This document shows, one piece after another, positions 56,172 to 64,000 of a stretch of 64,000 nt of DNA. A model generated the notes under the pieces. It made no database searches. It saw nothing but the letters and a program-made list of their open reading frames with translations, and was not told where the DNA came from. Position 1 is the first letter of the stretch. Every line of letters begins with the position of its first letter. The translations under genes and the position numbers were made by a program. This stretch comes from Alteromonas profundi (GTDB taxonomy: Bacteria; Pseudomonadota; Gammaproteobacteria; Enterobacterales; Alteromonadaceae): positions 95,616 through 159,615 of the forward strand of contig NZ_JAAAWN010000009.1 of NCBI RefSeq assembly GCF_010500865.1. Direction: 5' to 3'.

Positions 56172-57056
56172 TCAGAGGGGGCGAGCCAAGGCTTCTTCCC
56201 ATAGCTTCTGGGCAGCGACCGATAGATCCCGTTTTGATTGCTTTACAATTCCCACTCGCTTCATCAAAATATCATCGTTAAACGACATACACACCAAACC
56301 AATATTTTCCATATGTGAACGACAAAGCGACGGCATAATAGAAATGCCCAGCCCTTGGTTAATTAATTGGCCCAGCGTAGCTAACTGCCCAGTCTCAGCC
56401 ACAATAATCGGCTCGCCATAGTGTTCAAGTTGCCGTTCAGTCCATTGTCGTACTGCCGAGCCTCTATTCATCATTACAAACGGATAGGCGATGCAAGAAG
56501 CCCAGTCGATAGAGTGCTTTTTAGCAAGCGGATGAGCGGGATTGACGACGAGCATGAACTCATCGTCAAACAGCGCTTCAAAGGTTAAGCCGTCTTTACG
56601 CTGAGGCTCAAAAGTGAACCCTATTTCCGCGCGGCCATTGCTCACATCATTGATTACCTGTTCCATTACAACATCAAGAATGCGCAAATTTATATTTGGT
56701 GCCATAGTGTGGTAACGAGATAGTAGTGTGGGTAGATAGCTTTCAGCAAAAGACGGCATAGCCGCAATTGTTAGACGCCCTTTCGCCATCGCAAATAAAT
56801 TTTGAATGTCACCAAAAGTCTCCTCCCAATCCCGCATAATCCGGATAGCATTGGGCAATAGTGCCTCCCCTTCACGGGTTAACTCTACCCGCCGAGTGCT
56901 TCTTGAAAACAGCTTTCCGCCTAATTGTTCTTCCATTTTTTGTATCGATGAGGAAAGCGCAGGCTGAGTGATATGAAGCTTTAATGCAGCTTCTGCAAAC
57001 GTCGCCGAGTGGGCAATATGAATAAACACTTGGAGATGGCGGTACGAGATATTCAT
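56172..57056 (-). CDS. LysR family regulator divergent from scoAB
   Basis: The 294-residue protein has a LysR HTH (FAEAALKLHITQPALSSSIQKMEEQL, about 18-45) and an effector domain. It is transcribed away from scoAB, with 106 bp between starts, so it probably regulates those genes and itself. The ligand is unknown; acetoacetate or another short 3-oxoacid would fit the neighbours, as inference only. Confidence 0.85.
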   Translation of the reverse strand: MNISYRHLQVFIHIAHSATFAEAALKLHITQPALSSSIQKMEEQLGGKLFSRSTRRVELTREGEALLPNAIRIMRDWEETFGDIQNLFAMAKGRLTIAAMPSFAESYLPTLLSRYHTMAPNINLRILDVVMEQVINDVSNGRAEIGFTFEPQRKDGLTFEALFDDEFMLVVNPAHPLAKKHSIDWASCIAYPFVMMNRGSAVRQWTERQLEHYGEPIIVAETGQLATLGQLINQGLGISIMPSLCRSHMENIGLVCMSFNDDILMKRVGIVKQSKRDLSVAAQKLWEEALARPL

Positions 57057-57162
57057 TATTAATAAATAAAACTTATTAGTTGCATACTAAATTCAATTTT
57101 ACATAACAAGTTACATTGGCGATACTTTTTATTAACAATAAAAGTGGATCGGAGAAGATGTT

Positions 57163-57870
57163 ATGTCGGGTTTCGACAAGGTAGTAACAGATTACGCGAG
57201 CGCCTTACAGGGTTTAGAGGATGGTATGACCATTATTGCGGGCGGTTTTGGGCTATGTGGTATCCCAGAGGGGCTCATTTCACATATAAAAACCATGGCG
57301 GTGAAGGAATTAACCATAGTATCGAATAACTGCGGTGTGGATGGTTTTGGTTTAGGTATTTTACTCGAAGATAAGCAAATTAGAAAAATGGTGTCATCCT
57401 ATGTGGGTGAAAATGCGTTGTTTGAAAGGCAGCTGTTAAACGGTGAGCTTGAGGTGGAGCTTACCCCGCAAGGTACACTTGCTGAAAAAATGCGAGCGGG
57501 TGGCGCAGGTATACCTGCCTTCTACACAGCTACCGGTTATGGTACGCCAGTAGGCGAAGGCAAAGAAGTTAAGGTATTTAACGATAGACCGTACATTTTA
57601 GAAGAATCGATAACCGGTGACTTCGCTATTGTTAAAGCATGGAAGGCCGACCGTTTTGGTAATTGTGTTTATCGCCACACAGCGCAAAATTTTAATCCAA
57701 TGGCCGCGACAGCAGGCAAAATAACCGTGGTTGAAGCGGAGGAAATTGTTGAGCCTGGCGAGATTGCACCGAGCGAAATACATACCCCAGGTATTTATGT
57801 AAACCGTGTCATCAAGGGGACATTTGAAAAACGAATTGAGCGTCGGGTCGTGGCAAAGGAGAATGTATAA
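57163..57870 (+). CDS. scoA: 3-oxoacid CoA-transferase subunit A
   Basis: The 235-residue protein has the CoA-transferase alpha motifs [27 protein letters not shown] and [11 protein letters not shown]. It forms the complex with ScoB that moves CoA from succinyl-CoA to acetoacetate. GGAG precedes the ATG by about ten bases. Its last base overlaps scoB's first, giving coupled translation. Confidence 0.93.
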   Translation: MSGFDKVVTDYASALQGLEDGMTIIAGGFGLCGIPEGLISHIKTMAVKELTIVSNNCGVDGFGLGILLEDKQIRKMVSSYVGENALFERQLLNGELEVELTPQGTLAEKMRAGGAGIPAFYTATGYGTPVGEGKEVKVFNDRPYILEESITGDFAIVKAWKADRFGNCVYRHTAQNFNPMAATAGKITVVEAEEIVEPGEIAPSEIHTPGIYVNRVIKGTFEKRIERRVVAKENV

Positions 57871-58526
57871 TGGCGTTAACAAGAGACCAAATTGCTATGC
57901 GAGTGGCGCAAGAGTTTAAGGATGGCGATTATGTTAATTTAGGTATCGGCATACCTACCCTTGCGGCTAATTACGTACCCGATGACATTAGCGTTATGTT
58001 GCAGTCTGAAAATGGCCTTCTGGGCATGGGACGCTATCCCACAGAAGCGGAACTTGACCCTGATATGATAAATGCGGGTAAAGAAACGGTAACGGCGATT
58101 ACAGGGGCATCTATTTTTGATTCGGCTGAAAGTTTTGCCATGATCAGAGGTGGTCATGTAGATTTCACCGTGCTCGGTGCCTTTGAAGTGGATGTAAATG
58201 GCAATATTGCTTCTTGGATGATTCCGGGCAAACTTGTTAAGGGTATGGGCGGCGCAATGGACCTTGTAGCGGGGGCTAAGAATATTATCGTTACTATGAC
58301 CCACACCGATAAACATGGAAATTCTAAGTTGCTAGACGCGTGCACTTTACCGCTAACGGGCGTGAATTGTATTACCCGAATTATAACCGATTTAGCGGTA
58401 CTTGAAGTATCTGACGGCGCCTTTATTCTGCGAGAGCGTGCGCCAGGGGTGTCTGTAGAAGAGATTAAACAGAAAACCAAAGGTAAACTTATTGTGCCTG
58501 AAACGGTTGCTGAAATGGTGGTGTAA
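57870..58526 (+). CDS. scoB: 3-oxoacid CoA-transferase subunit B
   Basis: The 218-residue protein carries NLGIGIPTLAANYV and the active-site glutamate in LQSENGLLGMG, plus GAFEVDVNGNIASWMIPGK. It is the catalytic beta chain of SCOT-type transferases. It is followed by a strong terminator. Confidence 0.94.
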   Translation: MALTRDQIAMRVAQEFKDGDYVNLGIGIPTLAANYVPDDISVMLQSENGLLGMGRYPTEAELDPDMINAGKETVTAITGASIFDSAESFAMIRGGHVDFTVLGAFEVDVNGNIASWMIPGKLVKGMGGAMDLVAGAKNIIVTMTHTDKHGNSKLLDACTLPLTGVNCITRIITDLAVLEVSDGAFILRERAPGVSVEEIKQKTKGKLIVPETVAEMVV

Positions 58527-58536
58527 TAGGATATAG

Positions 58537-58562
58537 GCGCGGTAAGCGATACCGCGCTTTCA
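58537..58562 (+). terminator. Terminator after scoAB
   Basis: GCGCGGTA (58537-58544) pairs perfectly with TACCGCGC (58550-58557), followed by TTTC. Confidence 0.7.
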
Positions 58563-58616
58563 TAATAACGAGGTTTAAGGGATAATAGCGCTTGCTATTA
58601 ATCACGAGGCCCTATC

Positions 58617-59960
58617 TTGTTAGTTACCGACTTACCCGTTCATCATAAAATCATTACCAAACTCGAAAATAAAAATATTACCGAGTTGACTGAGATCCAG
58701 GAAAGAACCATATTACCTGCCCTTCAAGGTAAAGATATCATTGCGTCATCTAAAACAGGGTCAGGTAAAACCTTTGCGTTTCTCGTGCCGGCTATAAACC
58801 GTTTGATGTCACAAAAAGCGTTAAGCCGCCAAGATCCCCGTGCGTTAATTCTTGCCCCTACCCGTGAACTTGCCAAACAGGTTTTCATTGAAGCTAAAAC
58901 GCTTTGTACGGGGTTAAATTTAAGCTGCTCTTTAGTAGTAGGCGGCGAAAACTATAATGATCAAGTGAAGGCATTAAGACGCAACCCACACATTATTGTC
59001 GGCACCGCTGGACGTATTGCCGATCATCTTGGTGATAAAAGTGTGTTCTTAAATGGTTTAGAACTGCTGATATTTGATGAAGCGGATCGTATGTTGGATT
59101 TAGGTTTCGCTCCCCAGCTATCAATGATTAATGAGTTTGCCAACCACAGAAAACGTCAAACTATGTTGTTTTCTGCCACATTAGATAGCGTTGAGCTTAA
59201 TCATATGACGGGCAAACTAACCAAGTCTGCTGTTCGGGTTAGCGTTGGCAGCGCCACAGCAGAACATGGCGACATAAATCAGCAATGCTACTTCGCCGAT
59301 AATGTAGCCCACAAAGACACGCTACTTTGCCATGAAATTAAGCAGCGTAGTTATAACCAAGCTATTGTATTTACCGCCACACGAGAAGATACCGATAGGC
59401 TAACCGCCTTATTAAACGAAGATAATTTAGAAGCCATCGCACTACGGGGCGATTTACCCCAAAACAAACGCGCTGCCATTATGAGCGAATTCGCTCGTGG
59501 TCAGTATTCAGTGTTAGTGACCACAGATGTGGCTTCTCGGGGTCTAGATCTTTCCAAAGTTGGCTTGGTGATAAACTTTGATTTACCCAAAAATGCCGAT
59601 GAATATATCCATCGTATTGGCCGCACAGGGCGTGCAGGGCAAAAGGGCGAGGCCTTTTCATTAATAGGGCCACGAGATTGGAAAAGCTTTACCGCCTTAA
59701 AAGAGCACCTGCAATACGCACTAGCTTGTGAAGCGCATAGCGCTCATCCGGCGCAGTTTAAAGGCTTAAAGCCCGCAAAATTAAAGCCTAAAGACAATAA
59801 AGCAAAAAATGGCGAAAAGCATAACGGCCCGTCAAATCAAGCGGCAAAGAAAGTTAAGCGTGTAGATACCATGACGGGGCAAGATATTGGTATGGCCCCC
59901 ATCAAGCGTAAACCCCGTATGACGCACACAGACGATGATGAATCACAGTCTGAAGAATAA
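58617..59960 (+). CDS. DEAD-box RNA helicase
   Basis: The 447-residue protein starts with TTG (58617) eight bases after GAGG. It has the Q-motif (EIQERTILPAL), Walker A SSKTGSGKT, PTRELA, FDEADRML, SAT, TTDVASRGLD and HRIGRTGRAG, so all core motifs are intact. The tail after residue 390 is Lys/Arg-rich. The RNA target and subfamily (RhlE/SrmB-like) are not resolved from sequence. It is a single gene. Confidence 0.93.
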   Translation: MLVTDLPVHHKIITKLENKNITELTEIQERTILPALQGKDIIASSKTGSGKTFAFLVPAINRLMSQKALSRQDPRALILAPTRELAKQVFIEAKTLCTGLNLSCSLVVGGENYNDQVKALRRNPHIIVGTAGRIADHLGDKSVFLNGLELLIFDEADRMLDLGFAPQLSMINEFANHRKRQTMLFSATLDSVELNHMTGKLTKSAVRVSVGSATAEHGDINQQCYFADNVAHKDTLLCHEIKQRSYNQAIVFTATREDTDRLTALLNEDNLEAIALRGDLPQNKRAAIMSEFARGQYSVLVTTDVASRGLDLSKVGLVINFDLPKNADEYIHRIGRTGRAGQKGEAFSLIGPRDWKSFTALKEHLQYALACEAHSAHPAQFKGLKPAKLKPKDNKAKNGEKHNGPSNQAAKKVKRVDTMTGQDIGMAPIKRKPRMTHTDDDESQSEE

Positions 59961-60122
59961 ATGGGTGTCGTTAATGGCAGATAGCTAAGTGTTATTTGTC
60001 GTCTCAACCGTATACTTATTCATCGTCTTTGCTGTAACAATTAGCACGTCGGCCTACATTTCCTATTAGTGTAGGCCGTGCATCATCGCCAGTTCAAACC
60101 GTTGGGCAAGCCCCATTACACA

Positions 60123-62456
60123 TTATTGCTGAGACAACAGCGCGTTAAACGCTTGCTTACCTAAAGGCTTAGAAAATAAATACCCTTGACCAAATTGACA
60201 GCCCATGTTTTTAAGCATGTCATACTGACCTTTTGTTTCAATACCTTCGGCCACTACATTAATCCCTAGCTTTTGTGCCATTACAATAATGGCTTCGCAC
60301 AACACTTTATCGTTAGTGACTTCAGTGACTGACTGAACAAACCCTTTGTCTATTTTTAAGTAGTCGGTAGGATACTTTTTAAGATAAGAGATAGAAGAAT
60401 AGCCGGTACCAAAGTCGTCTAATGCTATCCCTACCCCATTCTTTTTAAAATGGAACAGTTTGTTTGATACGCTATCGTCGCCCGACATCAGAAGGCCTTC
60501 GGTAATTTCTAATAAGATAGCTTCTGCTGGAACCTGATGCGATTCCATATAGTCGATCCAATTAGTAATACACGAGTCTTGATCAGCATAATGAACTGGA
60601 GAAGTGTTAATACTAATTTGCAAATCGGCTGAATACTGTTTGCGCCAGTGGACTACATCTGCGCAAACTTGGCGGAATACCCAATTGCTAATATCGACAA
60701 TTAGCCCTGACTCTTCGGAAATAGGGATAAACTCATCAGGACGAATAAGCCCGTCCTTAGGATGTTGCCAGCGTACTAATGCTTCCGCTTTGGTTATCTT
60801 CGACGTGGCTAAATCAACGATAGGTTGATACTCTACAAACAATTGCTGGTGACCAATAGCATAGCGCAAGTCCTTTAATAACGTCATTCGCTTTAACGCT
60901 TTGTCGCGCATGCTTTTGGTATAGTAGTGAAAACTATTTTTCCCCAGCGCTTTGGCGCCGTACATCGCTTGATCGGCATTTTTGAGCAAACTGGTAATAT
61001 CTTTTGCATCGTCAGGATAAACAGTAATACCGATGCTGGCAGAGGTATGAACCTTATCTCTTTTTAGCGAATAAGGTTCAGATAATGTGGCCAGCATTTT
61101 TTGAACCACTTTTTCGACGCTGGTAAACTCAGTAAGGTTATCTAGAACGACCACAAACTCATCGCCGCCAAGCCTTGACACTTTAGCGTTGTCGCCTAGA
61201 CACGCTTCTATTCGTCTGGCGCATTCAACAAGCAGTTCGTCGCCGGTATCATGGCCTAGGGTATCGTTGATATCTTTAAAGTTATCGAGATCTAAAAACA
61301 TCACGACGACTTTAGTTTTGGTGCGCTCGGCAGCGTAAATAGCTTGCTTTAAATGCGCTTCCATTAAGCTACGGTTAGGCAGTTCTGTGAGGCCATCAAA
61401 ATTGGCTTGACGCCATATAATTTCATTCGCCCTTTCGCGCTCAATAGCAATGCTCGCCATATGCGCGAGTTGCTGGATGCGCACAAGTTCGTCACGGGTC
61501 GGAATAGCGGGTTGTTCATGATAAATAGCGAAAGTACCTAAAACCTCACCGTTAGCACCTTGAATAGGCTGTGACCAGCACGCACGTAAGCTTGCATTTA
61601 GGGCAATATCTCGCCACGCGGCCCAATAAGGGTGACATGAAATATCTTCGACAATCGTGCGTTCATTAGTAAAGGCCGTGGTGCCACATGACCCCTTCCC
61701 TATACCAATCTCAAGCCCATCTATCGCTTCATTATAGAAATCAGGTAGCGAGGGCGCTGCGCCTAAACGCAGGTGGTTGCCCTCTAATAACAATATGGCG
61801 CATTTTTGGTGTAAGTATTCAACTTCAATGGCATGCACCATGTCGTCTAACACCGAGGAAAGAGATTTAAACTGGACGATTTTTTCAAGTATATCGCTGC
61901 GTAAATGAGTGAGCTTTTGCCCTTCTTCTAAGCGAGACTGGTTGTATTGCAATTCAGACGATAACTTTGTCAGTTCAGCATTTTTTAGCTCGCTTTCTAC
62001 TAATTTAGCTAAATCCCGTAAACTGGATTTTTGCGCCTCGTTTATCGTGCTTGGGGCAGGATCGAATACACTTAAGGCGCCCACTGTCTGACCATCAATA
62101 ACAATATTGATACCCGCGTAAAAGCGAATATAAGGGGCATCTATTACAAATGGGTTATGAAAAACCTCTGGATTACGCTGCGCATCTTCTATAATGCACA
62201 CATCGTCACATTCAAAAATATGCGGGAAAATAGCCTCAACGTGTGGGATTTCTGTGGTGGTAATATTAACTTGCGATTTAAACCACTGACGCTTCGCATC
62301 GAAAAAACTAATTCCAGCGTGCTCACAGTTAAACAATTGCGCCGCAAGGCGCGTAATCCTATCAAAACGCTCTTCGCTAGGCGTATCTAATATGTTTAAG
62401 CGACGCAGAACGCGTAACCTTGCTTCCTCGTTATAATGTACTACGGCCGTTTTCAA
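60123..62456 (-). CDS. GAF-GAF-GGDEF-EAL c-di-GMP protein
   Basis: The 777-residue protein has two GAF domains (about 20-165 and 185-335), a GGDEF domain with GGDEF at 430-434, and an EAL domain with EAL at 558-560. EAL-site residues are intact: LLEITEG, LDDFGTGYSS, KIDKGFV and AEGIET. Both cyclase and phosphodiesterase activity are therefore possible; one may act allosterically. No TM segment is seen, so it senses cytosolic signals through the GAF domains. It is a single gene. Confidence 0.92.
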   Translation of the reverse strand: MKTAVVHYNEEARLRVLRRLNILDTPSEERFDRITRLAAQLFNCEHAGISFFDAKRQWFKSQVNITTTEIPHVEAIFPHIFECDDVCIIEDAQRNPEVFHNPFVIDAPYIRFYAGINIVIDGQTVGALSVFDPAPSTINEAQKSSLRDLAKLVESELKNAELTKLSSELQYNQSRLEEGQKLTHLRSDILEKIVQFKSLSSVLDDMVHAIEVEYLHQKCAILLLEGNHLRLGAAPSLPDFYNEAIDGLEIGIGKGSCGTTAFTNERTIVEDISCHPYWAAWRDIALNASLRACWSQPIQGANGEVLGTFAIYHEQPAIPTRDELVRIQQLAHMASIAIERERANEIIWRQANFDGLTELPNRSLMEAHLKQAIYAAERTKTKVVVMFLDLDNFKDINDTLGHDTGDELLVECARRIEACLGDNAKVSRLGGDEFVVVLDNLTEFTSVEKVVQKMLATLSEPYSLKRDKVHTSASIGITVYPDDAKDITSLLKNADQAMYGAKALGKNSFHYYTKSMRDKALKRMTLLKDLRYAIGHQQLFVEYQPIVDLATSKITKAEALVRWQHPKDGLIRPDEFIPISEESGLIVDISNWVFRQVCADVVHWRKQYSADLQISINTSPVHYADQDSCITNWIDYMESHQVPAEAILLEITEGLLMSGDDSVSNKLFHFKKNGVGIALDDFGTGYSSISYLKKYPTDYLKIDKGFVQSVTEVTNDKVLCEAIIVMAQKLGINVVAEGIETKGQYDMLKNMGCQFGQGYLFSKPLGKQAFNALLSQQ

Positions 62457-62701
62457 CTCAAGGTTCCTATTTATCAGCGCTTACAACGTTTCATTCCATG
62501 GATAGTAAGTATAGTGTGGTGGCAATATTTGCGCGTTAAATTTACTCGAAAGCATAAATCATATTTGCTAAACAATCTATGCCTGGCGCTTTTTCCAATA
62601 TCACTTTTTACCCTTACACTTCACCTGTTATTAGCAATAAAATAAATCCGTGGGGCACACAAGATGCTTACTTTATTTAAATGTAACTAAATGTAATATT
62701 G

Positions 62702-63562
62702 TCACTTTTTGCTAAATTTATTAGTACCTTGATGACCTTTCCCTCTGCGCTGTAAAGACAGCTTTTCCTTCGCCGGTTGTGTTTGCACCGCTGGGTTTTT
62801 ATTTAATGCGCTCGTTTCGTCTATTGTAGCCGTCTTAGAAGATGTTCTCACGGCTTCGTTTAGCGTAGATAACTCTTTTTCTGTGAGGTTTCGCCACTGA
62901 CCAGGGGGTAATTTATCTAGCGACAAATGCATAATACGGGTGCGCTTAAGCTTGGTTACTTCATAGCCTAAAAATTCACACATACGACGAATTTGGCGGT
63001 TTAGGCCCTGGGTTAAAATTATGGTAAAGGAAAACTTTCCTCTCGCCTTTACTGTACATGGCTTTGTTACCGTGCCAAGAATAGGCACACCGCGCGCCAT
63101 ACGTTGTAAAAAACGCTCGCTAATAGGTTGGTTAACAGTGACTTCGTATTCTTTATCGTGAGCATTCTCAGCGCGTAAAATTTTATTCACGATGTCACCA
63201 TCGCTGGTTAACAGGATTAACCCTTCCGAGGGTTTATCTAAACGACCTATTGGAAAAATGCGCTGTTTATGTTTTATGGCGTCAATGATGTTGCCTCTTA
63301 CATGACGCTCGGTAGTACACGTAATGCCGATTGGTTTGTTATAGACGATGTAAACACGATCGGACTTATCCTTTGCCACGGCGTTCACGCGCTTCCCGTC
63401 TACCCGCACTTCGTCGTTAGGGCCAATTTTGGTACCCAACTCGGGCGGTTTATTGTTCACGGTAACCCGTTTTTGCTCTATTAGCTTGTCGGCTTCTCGG
63501 CGAGAGCATAATCCGGTGTCACTAATGTACTTGTTTAGTCGCTTACCGCTTTCTGCGCTCAT
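62702..63562 (-). CDS. rluF: 23S rRNA pseudouridine(2604) synthase RluF
   Basis: The 286-residue protein has an N-terminal S4 RNA-binding domain (RLNKYISDTGLCSRREADKL, about 7-60) and a pseudouridine synthase domain with GRLDKPSEGLILLT, whose Asp is catalytic, and GLNRQIRRMCEFLGYEV. It makes pseudouridine 2604 in 23S rRNA. The C-terminal ~55 residues are a basic, low-complexity tail. Its ATG overlaps the TGA of a short upstream frame. Confidence 0.92.
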   Translation of the reverse strand: MSAESGKRLNKYISDTGLCSRREADKLIEQKRVTVNNKPPELGTKIGPNDEVRVDGKRVNAVAKDKSDRVYIVYNKPIGITCTTERHVRGNIIDAIKHKQRIFPIGRLDKPSEGLILLTSDGDIVNKILRAENAHDKEYEVTVNQPISERFLQRMARGVPILGTVTKPCTVKARGKFSFTIILTQGLNRQIRRMCEFLGYEVTKLKRTRIMHLSLDKLPPGQWRNLTEKELSTLNEAVRTSSKTATIDETSALNKNPAVQTQPAKEKLSLQRRGKGHQGTNKFSKK

Positions 63563-63658
63563 GTATTACCTAGTATTGTGTGTTTATCGGTGACGTCTAT
63601 TTTACGAAAATTTGACATATCGAGTAGGGTGAGGCGTTACCGCCTCATCCCTCTCACA

Positions 63659-63689
63659 GAACCGTACATACGGGCCTCGTATACGGCTC
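63659..63689 (-). ncRNA. Group II intron domain V
   Basis: The 31-nt hairpin begins GAGCCGTAT on the minus strand, containing the catalytic AGC triad, and closes with GTACGGTTC. This is typical of domain V in bacterial introns. Confidence 0.75.
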
Positions 63690-63699
63690 ATGTACATAG

Positions 63700-64000
63700 C
63701 TATTTAGCGTAATTGCTGAACACATATCCCGTTGCAACATTTTCCAAGTTCATTAGTCCGAGTTCATCGAACCAACTGTTTGGCATCGCGTAGCTTGCTA
63801 AGGGACTTCGCGCACTGCACCAACTCGTCATGTTGATGTGAGCGAACTTACCTTTATAACCATGCTGTCTTAACCAGCGATGGAGGCGGCTCGCCTTCTT
63901 CCATAACTTAAGTTGGATGCTGCGCAAGCGGCGCCTTAGCCAGCTCGCTATTTGCTTAAATGCCCTGCTCGCATTGGCTATCTTGAAGTAGTGACTAAAC
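63700..64000 (-). CDS. Group II intron reverse transcriptase/maturase, C-terminal part
   Basis: The minus-strand frame is open from the window edge to a TAG at 63700-63702. It reads FSHYFKIANASRAFKQIASW, LRRRLRSIQLKLWKKASRLH, and near the end SPLASYAMPNSWFDELGL. This matches the maturase X/thumb domain (W.RRR.R...WK) and C-terminal tail of intron-encoded proteins. Only about 100 residues are inside the window. The intact frame suggests the element may still be functional. Confidence 0.8.
   Translation of the reverse strand, partial: FSHYFKIANASRAFKQIASWLRRRLRSIQLKLWKKASRLHRWLRQHGYKGKFAHINMTSWCSARSPLASYAMPNSWFDELGLMNLENVATGYVFSNYAK

Larger units (their letters stand above)
63620..64000 (-). 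mobile_element. 3' end of a group II intron (cut by window edge)
   Basis: Read on the minus strand, a maturase C-terminus is followed by a domain V-like hairpin (GAGCCGTAT...ACGGTTC, 63659-63689) and a domain VI-like GAGGCGGTAACGCCTC hairpin, ending near CCCTACTCG. This is the usual order at the 3' end of bacterial group II introns. The exact splice site (about 63620) is an estimate. The 5' end lies beyond the window. Confidence 0.8.

Noticed and set aside
60050..60078. Inverted repeat CGGCCTACA/TGTAGGCCG between the helicase and GGDEF-EAL genes
   Set aside because: The stem is good but there is no T run on either strand, so I do not call a terminator, though it may end both convergent transcripts.
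62436..62645. 69-codon plus-strand frame upstream of the GGDEF-EAL gene
   Set aside because: No ribosome site and overlap with the start of the divergent gene; hydrophobic character alone is not evidence.

Overview
The window looks like chromosome from an Alteromonas-like marine gammaproteobacterium. This rests on gene content and order: a giant NAD-dependent glutamate dehydrogenase, the msrC-proQ-prc cluster, a bkd branched-chain dehydrogenase operon, a GlyGly-CTERM subtilase, an ldtD/mepK-like pair, a ScoAB CoA transferase and GGDEF/EAL proteins. Species is not established. No rRNA, tRNA or CRISPR array was seen.

Layout. Bases 1-35000 are almost entirely minus strand. In order along the window they hold: partial rlmKL; pyrD; the 1612-residue glutamate dehydrogenase; an envelope operon (DUF1302 porin-like protein, DUF1329, YCF48-like, MMPL/RND transporter) with a hairpin terminator inside it; a Na+-coupled transporter and nhaC followed by pepN and a DUF2835 gene; SIMPL-msrC-small acidic ORF-proQ-prc; a class V aminotransferase; a candidate plus-strand small RNA; rlmJ-protein kinase-tesB-gamma carbonic anhydrase; and the bkd E1alpha/E1beta/E2 operon. 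Bases 35.5-46.1 kb carry a secreted subtilase, a membrane diguanylate cyclase, rmuC, class I fumarase, pabB and a CoA-type Nudix hydrolase.

Bases 46.1-49.0 kb are an accessory scar. Two displaced Rhs tips share a 31-bp perfect repeat. One carries a colicin-E5-like tRNase domain that appears cut short, and the other has in-frame stops. A PrlF/YhaV toxin-antitoxin pair with a clear palindromic operator lies between them, and an IS66 transposase remnant abuts the second Rhs remnant. No full rhs gene or recognisable E5 immunity gene is present.

Bases 49-63.6 kb return to core genes: serine deaminase, cysB, an orphan histidine kinase, a TM/coiled-coil protein, an L,D-transpeptidase with an MepK-like peptidase, a LysR regulator divergent from scoAB, a DEAD-box helicase, a GAF-GAF-GGDEF-EAL protein and rluF. 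The right edge cuts a group II intron whose maturase C-terminus, domain V and domain VI are visible on the minus strand.

Functional themes are amino-acid and acyl-CoA catabolism (GDH, Bkd, SdaA, ScoAB, TesB), cell-wall and envelope maintenance (Prc, LdtD/MepK-like, DUF1302/1329/MMPL), RNA modification (RlmKL, RlmJ, RluF) and c-di-GMP signalling. The less ordinary parts are the structured small RNA candidate, the Rhs/toxin-antitoxin/IS66 scar, the envelope operon with its internal terminator, and the protein kinase embedded in a housekeeping operon.
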